In this document: positions 1-6,736 of the stretch, one piece after another | Position numbering within the stretch: position 1 is the stretch's first letter | Layout: every line of letters begins with the position of its first letter | Assembly (NCBI GenBank): GCA_030836925.1 | Contig: JAUPLK010000019.1 | Location: forward strand, 1 to 11,715 | DNA length: 11,715 nucleotides | Direction of reading: 5' to 3' | DNA from: Pseudomonadota bacterium | Lineage (GTDB): Bacteria; Pseudomonadota; Gammaproteobacteria; Steroidobacterales; GCA-2729495 | Program-made: the position numbers and the translations under genes | The notes under the pieces: model-generated | The model's input: only the letters and a program-made list of their open reading frames with translations | Databases searched by the model: none | Told to the model about the DNA's origin: nothing

Positions 1-408
1 CGGGTATGCATTTTCCCGCGCGGCCGCATGTACTCGGCGCCGCCCGATGAACTTGGCCGGGAGATCGTCGCACTGGTCACCCGGCCCACCGAGACCCGTG
101 CGCGGCTCTGCGACGGAATTTACGCGGCACCTGAGCCCGGTTGCGTGATCGGCCAGCTGCAGGCGGCGCTGGAAATCAACGAAAATCTGCTGCCGTTGCA
201 GCAGCGGCTGCGCGAAGCAACCAAGGCTGGTCTGCTGCCGCCGGGTGATTTCCACGAGCATATCGGCCAGGCCTTCAGCCAGGGCATCCTGTCGGCAGAG
301 GAGGCCGAGCAGCTGCGCGAGTTTGACGCCACCGTAATGGTGCTGACTGCGGTCGATGATTTCGCACCGGCTGAACTGCAAAGCCACACACAGGCGGCCC
401 GGTCATGA
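1..408 (+). CDS. fadE: Acyl-CoA dehydrogenase FadE, C-terminal fragment (cut by window start)
   Basis: FadE catalyses the first step of fatty acid beta-oxidation, FAD-dependent oxidation of acyl-CoA to 2-enoyl-CoA. Only the last 135 codons are here; the frame is open to base 1, so the ATG at 28 is internal. What can be seen is the C-terminal DUF1974-type region typical of long (about 800 residue) proteobacterial FadE proteins: IFPRGR followed by APPDELGREI, a TRARLCDGIY segment, and a closing VDDFAPAEL that resembles the family's VDDFDPEEL ending. The catalytic FAD domain lies upstream of the window. The gene ends in TGA at 406-408, and the candidate promoter of the next gene overlaps that stop. 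FadE yields acetyl-CoA precursors, the substrate of the downstream HMG-CoA synthase, but a functional link is only inference. The identification rests on remembered family motifs, not a search. Confidence 0.82.
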   Translation, partial: RVCIFPRGRMYSAPPDELGREIVALVTRPTETRARLCDGIYAAPEPGCVIGQLQAALEINENLLPLQQRLREATKAGLLPPGDFHEHIGQAFSQGILSAEEAEQLREFDATVMVLTAVDDFAPAELQSHTQAARS

Positions 409-434
409 CATCACGCCGGCCGGTCGGTTAGTAT
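405..434 (+). promoter_or_regulatory. Candidate sigma-70 promoter for the HMG-CoA synthase gene
   Basis: ATGACA at 405-410 matches the -35 consensus TTGACA at five of six bases. It is followed after 18 bases by TAGTAT at 429-434, four of six against TATAAT. The expected start of transcription is near 441, about 35 bases before the ATG at 476. The -35 box overlaps the fadE stop codon, so the gene could be transcribed alone as well as by read-through. This is a match by eye in GC-rich DNA and needs experimental support. Confidence 0.4.
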
Positions 435-449
435 CGCGGGCCGATGTAA

Positions 450-464
450 CCCCGCGCGGCGGGG
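450..464 (+). repeat. Perfect GC-rich inverted repeat in the HMG-CoA synthase leader
   Basis: CCCCGC and GCGGGG form six-base perfect arms around a three-base GCG loop. The hairpin ends 11 bases before the chosen ATG at 476, and its 3' arm contains the only G-rich stretch that could pair with 16S rRNA. It could be a weak terminator for fadE, although only a broken T run (TTGGTTT) follows it. It could also be a leader hairpin hiding the ribosome binding site. The structure is seen directly; either function is inference. Confidence 0.35.
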
Positions 465-475
465 TTGGTTTGCAC

Positions 476-1990
476 ATGTCCCCGCACAGTTCCTCGTCCA
501 GCACAGCAGCGTCTGCCAGACCGGCCGCTCAGGCGATTGCCGGGCTCAGCGGCATGGCCGTCTATCTGCCGCCCTGTCGGGTTGACCTGCGCAAGTGGTG
601 TGAATGGAGCGGCTCGGACTGGGAAAAAATCCGCCAGGTCGTGGGTACCGGTTTTCGCATGCTTGGTCCCCGGCAAAGCGTTTACACCATGGCCGCCAAT
701 GCCTGCCTGCGCCTGATCGAAAACTACCAGGTCGACCCGGCCAAAGTCCGCTACCTGGCACTGGGGACCGAATCGAGTACCGACAACTCGGCCGGTGCAA
801 TCATCGTCAAGGGCATGCTGGACATCGCGCTCCGCGCCAAGGGCTTGCCGGTTCTGGCCCGCAACTGTGAAGTGCCCGAGTTCAAGCATGCCTGTCTGGG
901 CGGCATCTATGCGCTGCGTGGTGCGCTGCGTTTTCTGCAATCGGATGGCAGCGACGGTGTCGCCATCGTGGTCTGTGCCGACAAGGCCCTGTACGGGCGC
1001 GGCACCACCGGTGAGCCCACACAGGGTGCCGGTGCAGTGGCCATGCTGCTGGAAGCCCGGCCCCGGCTCGCCAGCATCGATCTGCGTCTGGCCGGCACGG
1101 CTTCGGAATATCGCGGCATCGATTTTCGCAAGCCGCTGGGCGCGCGTCCCGGCAGCAGTGCCGAGGCCGCCTCGCTCGACATCCCCGTCTACAACGGACG
1201 TTATTCCACCAACTGCTACATCGATGAAATCCGCCGGGCGCTGGATGACCTGTATGGCCGCGCGTCGCTGTCACCCGCGGCGTATCTGCGCAGTCTGGAA
1301 GCGGTATTCATGCACCGGCCCTATCAGCGCATGCCGGAGACCGGCTTCGGTCTGGCCTGGCTGTTTGCGCTTGCGCGCGGCGATGCCGCCGACCGCGCTG
1401 AACTGGCCGGTTACAGTCGCGGCGCCGGCCTGGCGGTCGAGGATGTGATCGCCGAAATGAACGCCGCACCCGAACTCGAGCAGCTGGCGGTGCAGGCGCG
1501 CATCCACGAAGAAGTCTTTCCGCTCAGCACGACCGTGCTGAAGGTCTTCCGGCAGAGCGAGGCCTACGATCAGCAGGTGCTGGGCAAGATGACGCTGGGT
1601 TCGGAGTGGATGCGCGAAGTCGGCAATCTCTACACCGGCGCGCTGCCGGCCTGGCTCGCGGCCGGCTTTGCCGATGCCCGCCAGCGCGGGATCGAGCTCG
1701 TCGGCAGCGAGCTGCTCGCGATCGGTTACGGCAGCGGTGATGCCGCTGATGCGATCCCGCTGCGTGTGGTTGCGGGCTGGCAGGATGCGGCGGCGCGGAT
1801 CGGCATCGAGACGGCGCTGCAGCCGTCCATGGACATCACGGCTGACCAGTACCTGGCCTTGCGTGAAGGCCGGCAGCCGGATGAGCTGTGCATCGACCAT
1901 GCTGGCGAATTCATCATCGACCACATCGGCTCACGCTCGGACCGCAGCTTTCAGGACATCGGCGTCGAGTACTACCGCTATCTGGGCTGA
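476..1990 (+). CDS. mvaS: Hydroxymethylglutaryl-CoA synthase, divergent
   Basis: Condenses acetyl-CoA with acetoacetyl-CoA to HMG-CoA, the committed entry to the mevalonate pathway; cytosolic, thiolase fold. The 504-residue product keeps all three catalytic positions of the family: Glu99 in GTESSTDNS, Cys140 in KHACLGG (the acyl-accepting cysteine) and His280 in FMHRPY. A GNLYTG motif (383-388) and a GYGSGDAAD turn (about 417-425) match the C-terminal half. It is much longer than typical bacterial MvaS (about 390 residues) and has a Ser/Ala-rich N-terminal lead of about 26 residues. Departures from common motifs are Leu after the catalytic Cys, where Tyr or Phe is usual, and Asn-Ser where Lys often follows the Glu loop. 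The ATG at 476 was chosen because it leaves a short leader; TTG at 470 or ATG at 554 are alternatives, the latter just before the conserved core (MAVYLPP). A beta-branching HMG-CoA synthase of a polyketide pathway is possible but less likely next to two mevalonate genes. Confidence 0.85.
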   Translation: MSPHSSSSSTAASARPAAQAIAGLSGMAVYLPPCRVDLRKWCEWSGSDWEKIRQVVGTGFRMLGPRQSVYTMAANACLRLIENYQVDPAKVRYLALGTESSTDNSAGAIIVKGMLDIALRAKGLPVLARNCEVPEFKHACLGGIYALRGALRFLQSDGSDGVAIVVCADKALYGRGTTGEPTQGAGAVAMLLEARPRLASIDLRLAGTASEYRGIDFRKPLGARPGSSAEAASLDIPVYNGRYSTNCYIDEIRRALDDLYGRASLSPAAYLRSLEAVFMHRPYQRMPETGFGLAWLFALARGDAADRAELAGYSRGAGLAVEDVIAEMNAAPELEQLAVQARIHEEVFPLSTTVLKVFRQSEAYDQQVLGKMTLGSEWMREVGNLYTGALPAWLAAGFADARQRGIELVGSELLAIGYGSGDAADAIPLRVVAGWQDAAARIGIETALQPSMDITADQYLALREGRQPDELCIDHAGEFIIDHIGSRSDRSFQDIGVEYYRYLG

Positions 1991-3060
1991 GCGCCGCTCG
2001 TCACCGTCAGTCCCGGTGCGCACAGGCCTGCTTCGAGGCAGGTGTAGCCACGGTTGCTGAAATCCCTGGCGACGGCATCCAGCAGCTGTCCTGATGCAGC
2101 CAATGCAATGCCGAAATCGCCGCCACCTGCACCGGAAGGCTTGTATACAGCGCCATGTGCCCGGGCGATTGCGCGCATGGCCGCATGTCCGCCCCTGTAG
2201 ATGCCGATGTCGGCATCCTGATCGAGCTGCTGCAGTGCAGAGGCATAGCGGTCCAGTGCTGCCAGCATCGCAGCGACATCCTCCTGCTGCCAGGCTGACA
2301 GGCTCTGAACCGCGATGTTGCCGAGTTGTGCCATGTGGTCCGCACACGCTTCAGCCTGCTGTTCACGATAGTTCTGCAGGCGCGCCAGCATGGCTGGTGT
2401 CGAGGCGCTGTGGCCGGACCAGATGGCGAGCATGTGCAGATCGCGGGGCCAGGCCAGGTGCTTCGTGCGTGGCCCCCGATCGTCTGCTGACGGCTCGATG
2501 CTGATCACGCCCCCGGCGACGGCCGTCGCCACATCGATGCCGCTGCCGCTGCCACCCTGCAGCCGACGATGGGCCGCGCAGCAGAGGGCCGTCAGCTCGT
2601 CGTGGGTCAGGGGGGCGGCTTGTGCAAGCGTCAACAGGGCGCCCATCAGGGCGACGAGCACGGCGGCGCTCGAGCCCAGCCCGAGCTTGATGCGCTGACC
2701 GGCTGCGCTCCGGCCGTGAAAGGCGGCCGTATCCAGTTCAATCCGGCAGGCTGAAGCGGCGGCCGCCGCGTGCCACAGTCCCTGTGCGGCAAGCGTCGCC
2801 AGACAGCACGCCAGCGGCAGGCCGAGCGCGCCAGGGGCATTGTCCAGCCAGCTCACGCGGCCAGCGGTATCCCAGCGAAACCCGAAGTGCTCGCCCGTAT
2901 CCGGGATGAGGAGTTCACTATCCGGGCCGCGCCGGAATTGCAGCCGGGCCAGTGCCGGGACGTCCACGGCTACGGAAATTCCGGGCGCGCCGTGCAGCAC
3001 CGCATACTCGCCGACGATGACGAGCTTGCCGGGTGCCCGGGCCTCAATCACCGGCAGCAC
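1978..3060 (-). CDS. mvaK2: Phosphomevalonate kinase
   Basis: Phosphorylates 5-phosphomevalonate to 5-diphosphomevalonate with ATP; soluble GHMP-superfamily kinase. With this start it is about 360 residues. It shows the N-terminal APGKLVIVGEYAVL motif (9-22), the ATP-binding loop KLGLGSSAAV (125-134), SGSGIDVAT (171-179) and the C-terminal KPSGAGGGD (307-315). The final Asp of that last motif, and the GIDVA segment, favour phosphomevalonate kinase over mevalonate kinase, which usually ends GAGGGG. The start is GTG at 3060, because GGAG lies nine bases upstream on the minus strand; this overlaps the mvaD end by 17 bases. GTG at 3051 (sequence GTGATTGA, sharing bases with the mvaD stop) is a close alternative. 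ATG at 3111 would add an unconserved 17 residues inside mvaD. The 3' end overlaps the HMG-CoA synthase gene tail to tail by 13 bases. Mevalonate kinase activity cannot be excluded by eye. Confidence 0.86.
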   Translation of the reverse strand: MLPVIEARAPGKLVIVGEYAVLHGAPGISVAVDVPALARLQFRRGPDSELLIPDTGEHFGFRWDTAGRVSWLDNAPGALGLPLACCLATLAAQGLWHAAAAASACRIELDTAAFHGRSAAGQRIKLGLGSSAAVLVALMGALLTLAQAAPLTHDELTALCCAAHRRLQGGSGSGIDVATAVAGGVISIEPSADDRGPRTKHLAWPRDLHMLAIWSGHSASTPAMLARLQNYREQQAEACADHMAQLGNIAVQSLSAWQQEDVAAMLAALDRYASALQQLDQDADIGIYRGGHAAMRAIARAHGAVYKPSGAGGGDFGIALAASGQLLDAVARDFSNRGYTCLEAGLCAPGLTVTSGAQPR

Positions 3061-4015
3061 GCAGCCGTGCTCCGGCGCCGAGCGGGCTGCGCAGCACCTG
3101 GTGTACGCCATCGATGGCGGCCAGTGCGGTCGCCACCTCGCCGGCGGCTTCCGGCAGGCAGACGGCTTTCAGCTGTGGTCCGGCATCGATGGTGTAGAAA
3201 ACGGGGACTCCGTCTGCGCGCAGTGCACGCACCCGCTGCAGGCAGGCCAGCGTGGCCGGCGTCCAGTAGATCAGCGGCGGCCGGGTGCTCAACATCACCG
3301 CGTGCATCTTCAGGCAGTTGTGTTCGGAAAACTCGGCCAGCGCAGGAAAATCCCGGTTTCGGACTGCAGCGATGCCGGCATCGAGGTCTGTGGCATGACT
3401 TTCCACCCAGGCCGGATAGTAAGGGGAAGTCTGCTCGCTCAATGCCATGCCCTGCCGCGAGCTGATGGCTTTCTGGCCGGTGGCCGTCACCGCCACCACG
3501 ATCTCCAGCGGCCAGTCCGCCGGTGCTGCAAGCTGTGTGCAGTCGGTGCCTGTGCCGACATTTTTCAGCAGCACGATGCCGCCCAGCAGGGAACGCGCGG
3601 CCGAGCCAGAGCCGTTGCGGGCAATCTCGGCCAGCCGGGCTGGCGGCAGCTTGAGTCCCAGCGCTCCGGCCGCCGCCACCACCAGCGCGGCGAAGCCGGA
3701 TGCCGATGAGGCCAGCCCGGCCCCGGTGGGAAAATCGTTGCGGGATTCCACCACGGCGCCATCCGTCACGCCGGCTTCGCCGCGCAGGAGGTCAAGGCAT
3801 GCCGTGACGCGCGCCGAGGTTTCAGCGTCCTCGCGATCGTCGAGCAGTACGCGATCGCCCTGCCGGCCAGCCTCGAAGCGCACCCGCGTTTCGGTACTGA
3901 GTCCGCCGAGCGCCAGCGACAGCGAGCCGGTGGCGGGCAGATTGCCGACGGTGGCGCGCTTCCCCCAGTACTTGATGAGTGCCACGTTGGGGTGAGCTGT
4001 CGCAACCGCTTGCAT
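3044..4015 (-). CDS. mvaD: Diphosphomevalonate decarboxylase
   Basis: Carries out ATP-dependent decarboxylation of 5-diphosphomevalonate to isopentenyl diphosphate, the last mevalonate step; cytosolic GHMP-fold enzyme. The 323-residue length is normal for bacterial MvaD. Motifs are clear: NVALIKYWGKR (10-20) near the N-terminus, the phosphate loop NDFPTGAGLASSASG (93-107), GSGSAARSL (135-143) and YTIDAGPQ (274-281) with the catalytic Asp277. The ATG at 4015 fits the family, whose proteins start just before the NVALIKYWGK motif, and has AGGA six bases upstream. It is first in a two-gene minus-strand unit with phosphomevalonate kinase, and divergent from ispA across 95 bases. A perfect TATAAT lies 27 bases upstream of the start codon. 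With a phosphomevalonate kinase next door, the classical bacterial/eukaryotic route is indicated rather than the archaeal branch. Confidence 0.95.
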   Translation of the reverse strand: MQAVATAHPNVALIKYWGKRATVGNLPATGSLSLALGGLSTETRVRFEAGRQGDRVLLDDREDAETSARVTACLDLLRGEAGVTDGAVVESRNDFPTGAGLASSASGFAALVVAAAGALGLKLPPARLAEIARNGSGSAARSLLGGIVLLKNVGTGTDCTQLAAPADWPLEIVVAVTATGQKAISSRQGMALSEQTSPYYPAWVESHATDLDAGIAAVRNRDFPALAEFSEHNCLKMHAVMLSTRPPLIYWTPATLACLQRVRALRADGVPVFYTIDAGPQLKAVCLPEAAGEVATALAAIDGVHQVLRSPLGAGARLRAAGD

Positions 4016-4021
4016 CGTGGA

Positions 4022-4029
4022 TCCTGTGC
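4022..4029 (-). repeat. Inverted repeat copy 1 (GCACAGGA) in the mvaD leader
   Basis: On the minus strand this reads GCACAGGA and contains the AGGA ribosome binding sequence of mvaD. An identical GCACAGGA is found on the plus strand at 4088-4095 in the leader of divergent ispA. The two form an eight-base perfect inverted repeat spanning the intergenic region. Confidence 0.45.
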
Positions 4030-4041
4030 CCCAAAAAAAGG

Positions 4042-4047
4042 ATTATA
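4042..4047 (-). promoter_or_regulatory. Candidate -10 box of mvaD followed by a T7 run
   Basis: On the minus strand the bases read TATAAT, a perfect -10 consensus, followed by CC and seven T residues (4039-4033). The expected transcription start, six to eight bases downstream of the box, falls inside the T run, giving a leader of about 20 bases before the mvaD ATG. No convincing -35 box was found 16-18 bases upstream, and the extended -10 TGn is absent, so an activator may be needed. The box is seen directly; its use is inferred. Confidence 0.5.
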
Positions 4048-4087
4048 GCCACGGGGAATGGCCGGCTCCTGCGCGAGCCACTATCCT

Positions 4088-4095
4088 GCACAGGA
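4088..4095 (+). repeat. Inverted repeat copy 2 (GCACAGGA) in the ispA leader
   Basis: Partner of the copy at 4022-4029. It also forms a local dyad, TCCTG-CA-CAGGA, at 4084-4095. It is followed by AAAGGA (4095-4100), which is the more likely ribosome binding site for ispA, ten bases before the ATG at 4111. The repeat could be a shared operator or simply two Shine-Dalgarno regions with similar flanks. Confidence 0.45.
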
Positions 4096-4110
4096 AAGGA
4101 TGCTGTACAC

Positions 4111-5004
4111 ATGACATTTAACGACCGGGTTGAAGCCTATATCGCGCGCATCGAGGGCGTGCTCGACCATTACCTGCCCGCCGAGAGTGTGGCACCGACC
4201 ATCCTGCACCAGGCCATGCGCTACTCGGCACTGAGCGGTGGCAAGCGGATCCGGCCGCTGCTGGTCTATGCCTCCGGCGAAGCACTGGGCGTGGCGCCGG
4301 ACATGCTCGATGCGCCGGCAGTTGCCATCGAGTTGATGCATACCTTTTCCCTCATCCATGACGATCTGCCCGCCATGGACAATGACGACCTGCGCCGCGG
4401 TCGTCCGACGGCGCACCGCGCCTTCGACGAGGCCACCGCCATCCTCGCTGCCGATGCCATGCAGCCGCTGGCTTTCGAGGTGCTGGCCACCCATCCGGCA
4501 CTGCGCGATCACCCCGCCATCCAGGTGCGGCTTACTGCCCTGCTCGCCGACGCCTGTGGTTCACGCGGCATGACCGGCGGCCAGTCCATGGACATGACAT
4601 CGGAAGGCAAGCGCCTGGATCCGGCCGAACTCGAGCACATCTACCGGCTCAAGACCGGCTACCTGCTGCGCGCCAGTGTGTTGTCGGCGGCGTATTGCCG
4701 CGCCGACGTGCCGCTTGCCACGCTGCATGCCCTCGAGCGCTTCGTCGACGCGCTCGGACTGGCCTTCCAGGTGCGCGATGACATCCTCGACATCGAAGGC
4801 ACGACCGCCGAAACCGGCAAGACCGGCGGCTCCGATCTGGCCAGCGACAAGGCCACCTATCCGCATCTGTTTGGCATGGCCGAGGCGCGCGCCCGTGCGG
4901 ACGAACTCCTGAAGCAGGCGATGGATGCGATCGCGGATGCCGGACCGTCCTATGATGGTCTGCGCTGGGCGGCCCGCTTTATCGTTCTGCGGCAGCGCGC
5001 TTAG
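4111..5004 (+). CDS. ispA: Farnesyl diphosphate synthase (short-chain polyprenyl synthetase)
   Basis: Condenses dimethylallyl diphosphate with two isopentenyl diphosphates to farnesyl diphosphate, the precursor of undecaprenyl, quinone and other isoprenoid lipids; soluble, all-helical. The 297-residue product has the first Asp-rich motif DDLPAMDNDD (84-93) with the two-residue insertion typical of bacterial (type II) enzymes, and the second, DDILD (223-227), followed by GKTGGSDLASDKATYP (236-251). Phe79, five residues before the first motif, is an aromatic at the position that limits chain length to C15 in this family. The frame is open upstream to 3979, but ATG 4111 fits the family start and has AAAGGA ten bases before it. 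In many gammaproteobacteria ispA sits between xseB and dxs; here it stands divergent from mvaD, so supply of C5 units by the mevalonate route is implied. Geranylgeranyl synthase is an alternative reading. Confidence 0.93.
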   Translation: MTFNDRVEAYIARIEGVLDHYLPAESVAPTILHQAMRYSALSGGKRIRPLLVYASGEALGVAPDMLDAPAVAIELMHTFSLIHDDLPAMDNDDLRRGRPTAHRAFDEATAILAADAMQPLAFEVLATHPALRDHPAIQVRLTALLADACGSRGMTGGQSMDMTSEGKRLDPAELEHIYRLKTGYLLRASVLSAAYCRADVPLATLHALERFVDALGLAFQVRDDILDIEGTTAETGKTGGSDLASDKATYPHLFGMAEARARADELLKQAMDAIADAGPSYDGLRWAARFIVLRQRA

Positions 5005-5039
5005 GTATGCTGGGCTCCGGCTGAAGGGTCGCGCACGGC

Positions 5040-6707
5040 ATGTACACCAGTTTTTTCGGTCTGAACGAGAAGCCTTTCTCGATCACGCCTGATCCGCGTT
5101 ACCTCTACATGAGCGAGCGGCATGCGGAGGCGCTCGCTCACCTGATCTATGGCGTGCGCGAAAGCGGCGGTTTCATCCAGCTGACCGGTGAGGTCGGTAC
5201 CGGCAAGACCACCCTCGTGCGCAGCCTGCTGCAGCAGTTGCCCGAATTTGCCGATGTCGCCGTGGTGCTCAACTCGCAGCTGTCACGCGTCGAGTTCCTG
5301 GGCGCTATCTGCGAGGAGCTGCACGTTGAGCTTCCCGAGCAGCGCAACAGCATCAAGGCGCTGACCGATGTCCTCAACAGCTTCCTGCTGCACAATCACA
5401 GTCGCGGGCGACGCACGATCCTGATCGTGGACGAGGCGCAGAACCTCCGGCCCGAAGTGCTGGAGCAGGTGCGCCTGCTGACCAATCTCGAGACGGCCAA
5501 GCAGAAGCTGCTGCAGATCATCCTGATCGGCCAGCCCGAGCTGCGTGAGCAGCTGGCGCGCAACGACATGCGCCAGCTGGCGCAGCGGATCACCGGTCGT
5601 TATCACCTCGAGCCCTTGAGCAGCGACGAGACCAGCGCTTACATCGATCACCGGCTGAAGGTCGCCGGAGCCATCGGGCCGATATTCACGCCGGCTGCCA
5701 AGCGCATGCTGTTCCGTCACTCCGGCGGTGTGCCGCGCATGATCAACGTGATTGCAGACCGCGCGCTGCTCGGCGGCTACACCGGGGAGACGCAGCAGAT
5801 CACGCCACAGCTGGTACGTGAGGCCGTGCGCGAGGTGTATGACGAGCCGCCGGCAGGCTTCAACTGGCGACGGCCCTGGTGGGCGCATCCAGGTGGCCTG
5901 CTCGGTGCGGGCATCGCCGGCGTGCTCATCGTGCTCGCCTCGGGATTTGCCGGCATGCAGTGGCTGCGCGCGAACCGCGCCGAGGAGTCCGTTGCGGTGG
6001 CGATCGCGCCGTCGCCAGCCGCAGCGCCGGTTGCCGAGGTACAAAGCCGGCCGGCAATCACCAGCAACCATGAGGTACCGCCGGTGCCGCTGGGGCCGTT
6101 GCTGGATGACAGTGCCGGCAGAACCGGTACGGACGTCGCGTTCGGCGAACTCTTCCGCCTCTGGAATGTCGATCTGCACAGTGACTCCAGGCGTCCCTGT
6201 GTGCAGGCCGAGGAACGTGGCCTGCATTGCCTGTATCAGCGCGGCACGCTCGAGCAGGTTCGCACGCTTGGCCGGCCGGTGATCCTGACGCTCCGGGATA
6301 CCGACAGCAATCCGCACCAGGTGGTGCTCACCGGGATCGGTGACCGGACCGCGACGCTGAACATCAAGGGCGCCGAGTATCGCGTCGACAGCCAGGAACT
6401 GGCGCGCTTCTGGTTTGGCGAGTACCTGCTGCTGTGGCGACCGCAGACCGGGGCCGTAAATGCCTTTCTGCCCGGCATGCGGGATCCCGGCGTGCGCTGG
6501 CTGCGCGACAGCCTGGCGGTGGTCCAGGGCAGTCCCGTCGAACCGGCTGATTCCGAATTGTATGACGACAACCTGGCCAGCCGGGTGCGCGACTATCAGC
6601 GCGACCGTCAGCTGCCGGTCGATGGCATCGCCGGCCTCGCGACCCAGGCAGCGATCAACACCGAAGTCAGCAGCGGCGACATGCCGCGACTGGCGCAAAC
6701 CGACTGA
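5040..6707 (+). CDS. gspA: General secretion pathway protein GspA/ExeA, AAA ATPase with peptidoglycan-binding domain
   Basis: GspA with GspB forms an inner-membrane complex that helps place the type II secretion secretin through the peptidoglycan layer. The 555 residues are near the usual size of ExeA. The N-terminus MYTSFFGLNEKPFSITPDP is the family signature. It is followed by Walker A GEVGTGKTT (50-58) and Walker B TILIVDEAQ (126-134) in the cytoplasmic AAA domain, one membrane span about 286-308, a Pro/Ala-rich linker, a C39-peptidase-like periplasmic region about 363-466 and a peptidoglycan-binding type 1 domain about 484-541 (ending LPVDGIAGLATQAAI). The start at 5040 has AAGGG 11 bases upstream. 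It follows ispA by 35 bases and precedes gspB by 29. No other type II secretion genes are in the window, in line with the pair often being unlinked from the main cluster. An ExeA-like ATPase of another system is less likely given gspB. Confidence 0.93.
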   Translation: MYTSFFGLNEKPFSITPDPRYLYMSERHAEALAHLIYGVRESGGFIQLTGEVGTGKTTLVRSLLQQLPEFADVAVVLNSQLSRVEFLGAICEELHVELPEQRNSIKALTDVLNSFLLHNHSRGRRTILIVDEAQNLRPEVLEQVRLLTNLETAKQKLLQIILIGQPELREQLARNDMRQLAQRITGRYHLEPLSSDETSAYIDHRLKVAGAIGPIFTPAAKRMLFRHSGGVPRMINVIADRALLGGYTGETQQITPQLVREAVREVYDEPPAGFNWRRPWWAHPGGLLGAGIAGVLIVLASGFAGMQWLRANRAEESVAVAIAPSPAAAPVAEVQSRPAITSNHEVPPVPLGPLLDDSAGRTGTDVAFGELFRLWNVDLHSDSRRPCVQAEERGLHCLYQRGTLEQVRTLGRPVILTLRDTDSNPHQVVLTGIGDRTATLNIKGAEYRVDSQELARFWFGEYLLLWRPQTGAVNAFLPGMRDPGVRWLRDSLAVVQGSPVEPADSELYDDNLASRVRDYQRDRQLPVDGIAGLATQAAINTEVSSGDMPRLAQTD

Positions 6708-6736
6708 CGCAGATCAGGCAGCAGGACCGGCGAAAG

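Noticed and set aside
356..475. Upstream extension of the HMG-CoA synthase frame to ATG 356
   Set aside because: It would overlap the conserved end of fadE and the candidate promoter, and adds 40 residues with no family similarity.
3061..3111. Longer start of phosphomevalonate kinase at ATG 3111
   Set aside because: The added residues are inside the conserved end of mvaD and are unlike the family's N-terminus, which begins a few residues before APGKL.
4082..4087. TATCCT as a -10 box for ispA
   Set aside because: Only four of six matches with a three-of-six -35 (TGGCCG at 4059-4064); too weak to list as a promoter.
5283..6698. 471-codon open frame on the minus strand
   Set aside because: It lies wholly antisense to gspA, whose domains are unmistakable; long antisense frames are expected in GC-rich DNA. 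Its protein is low in recognisable motifs.
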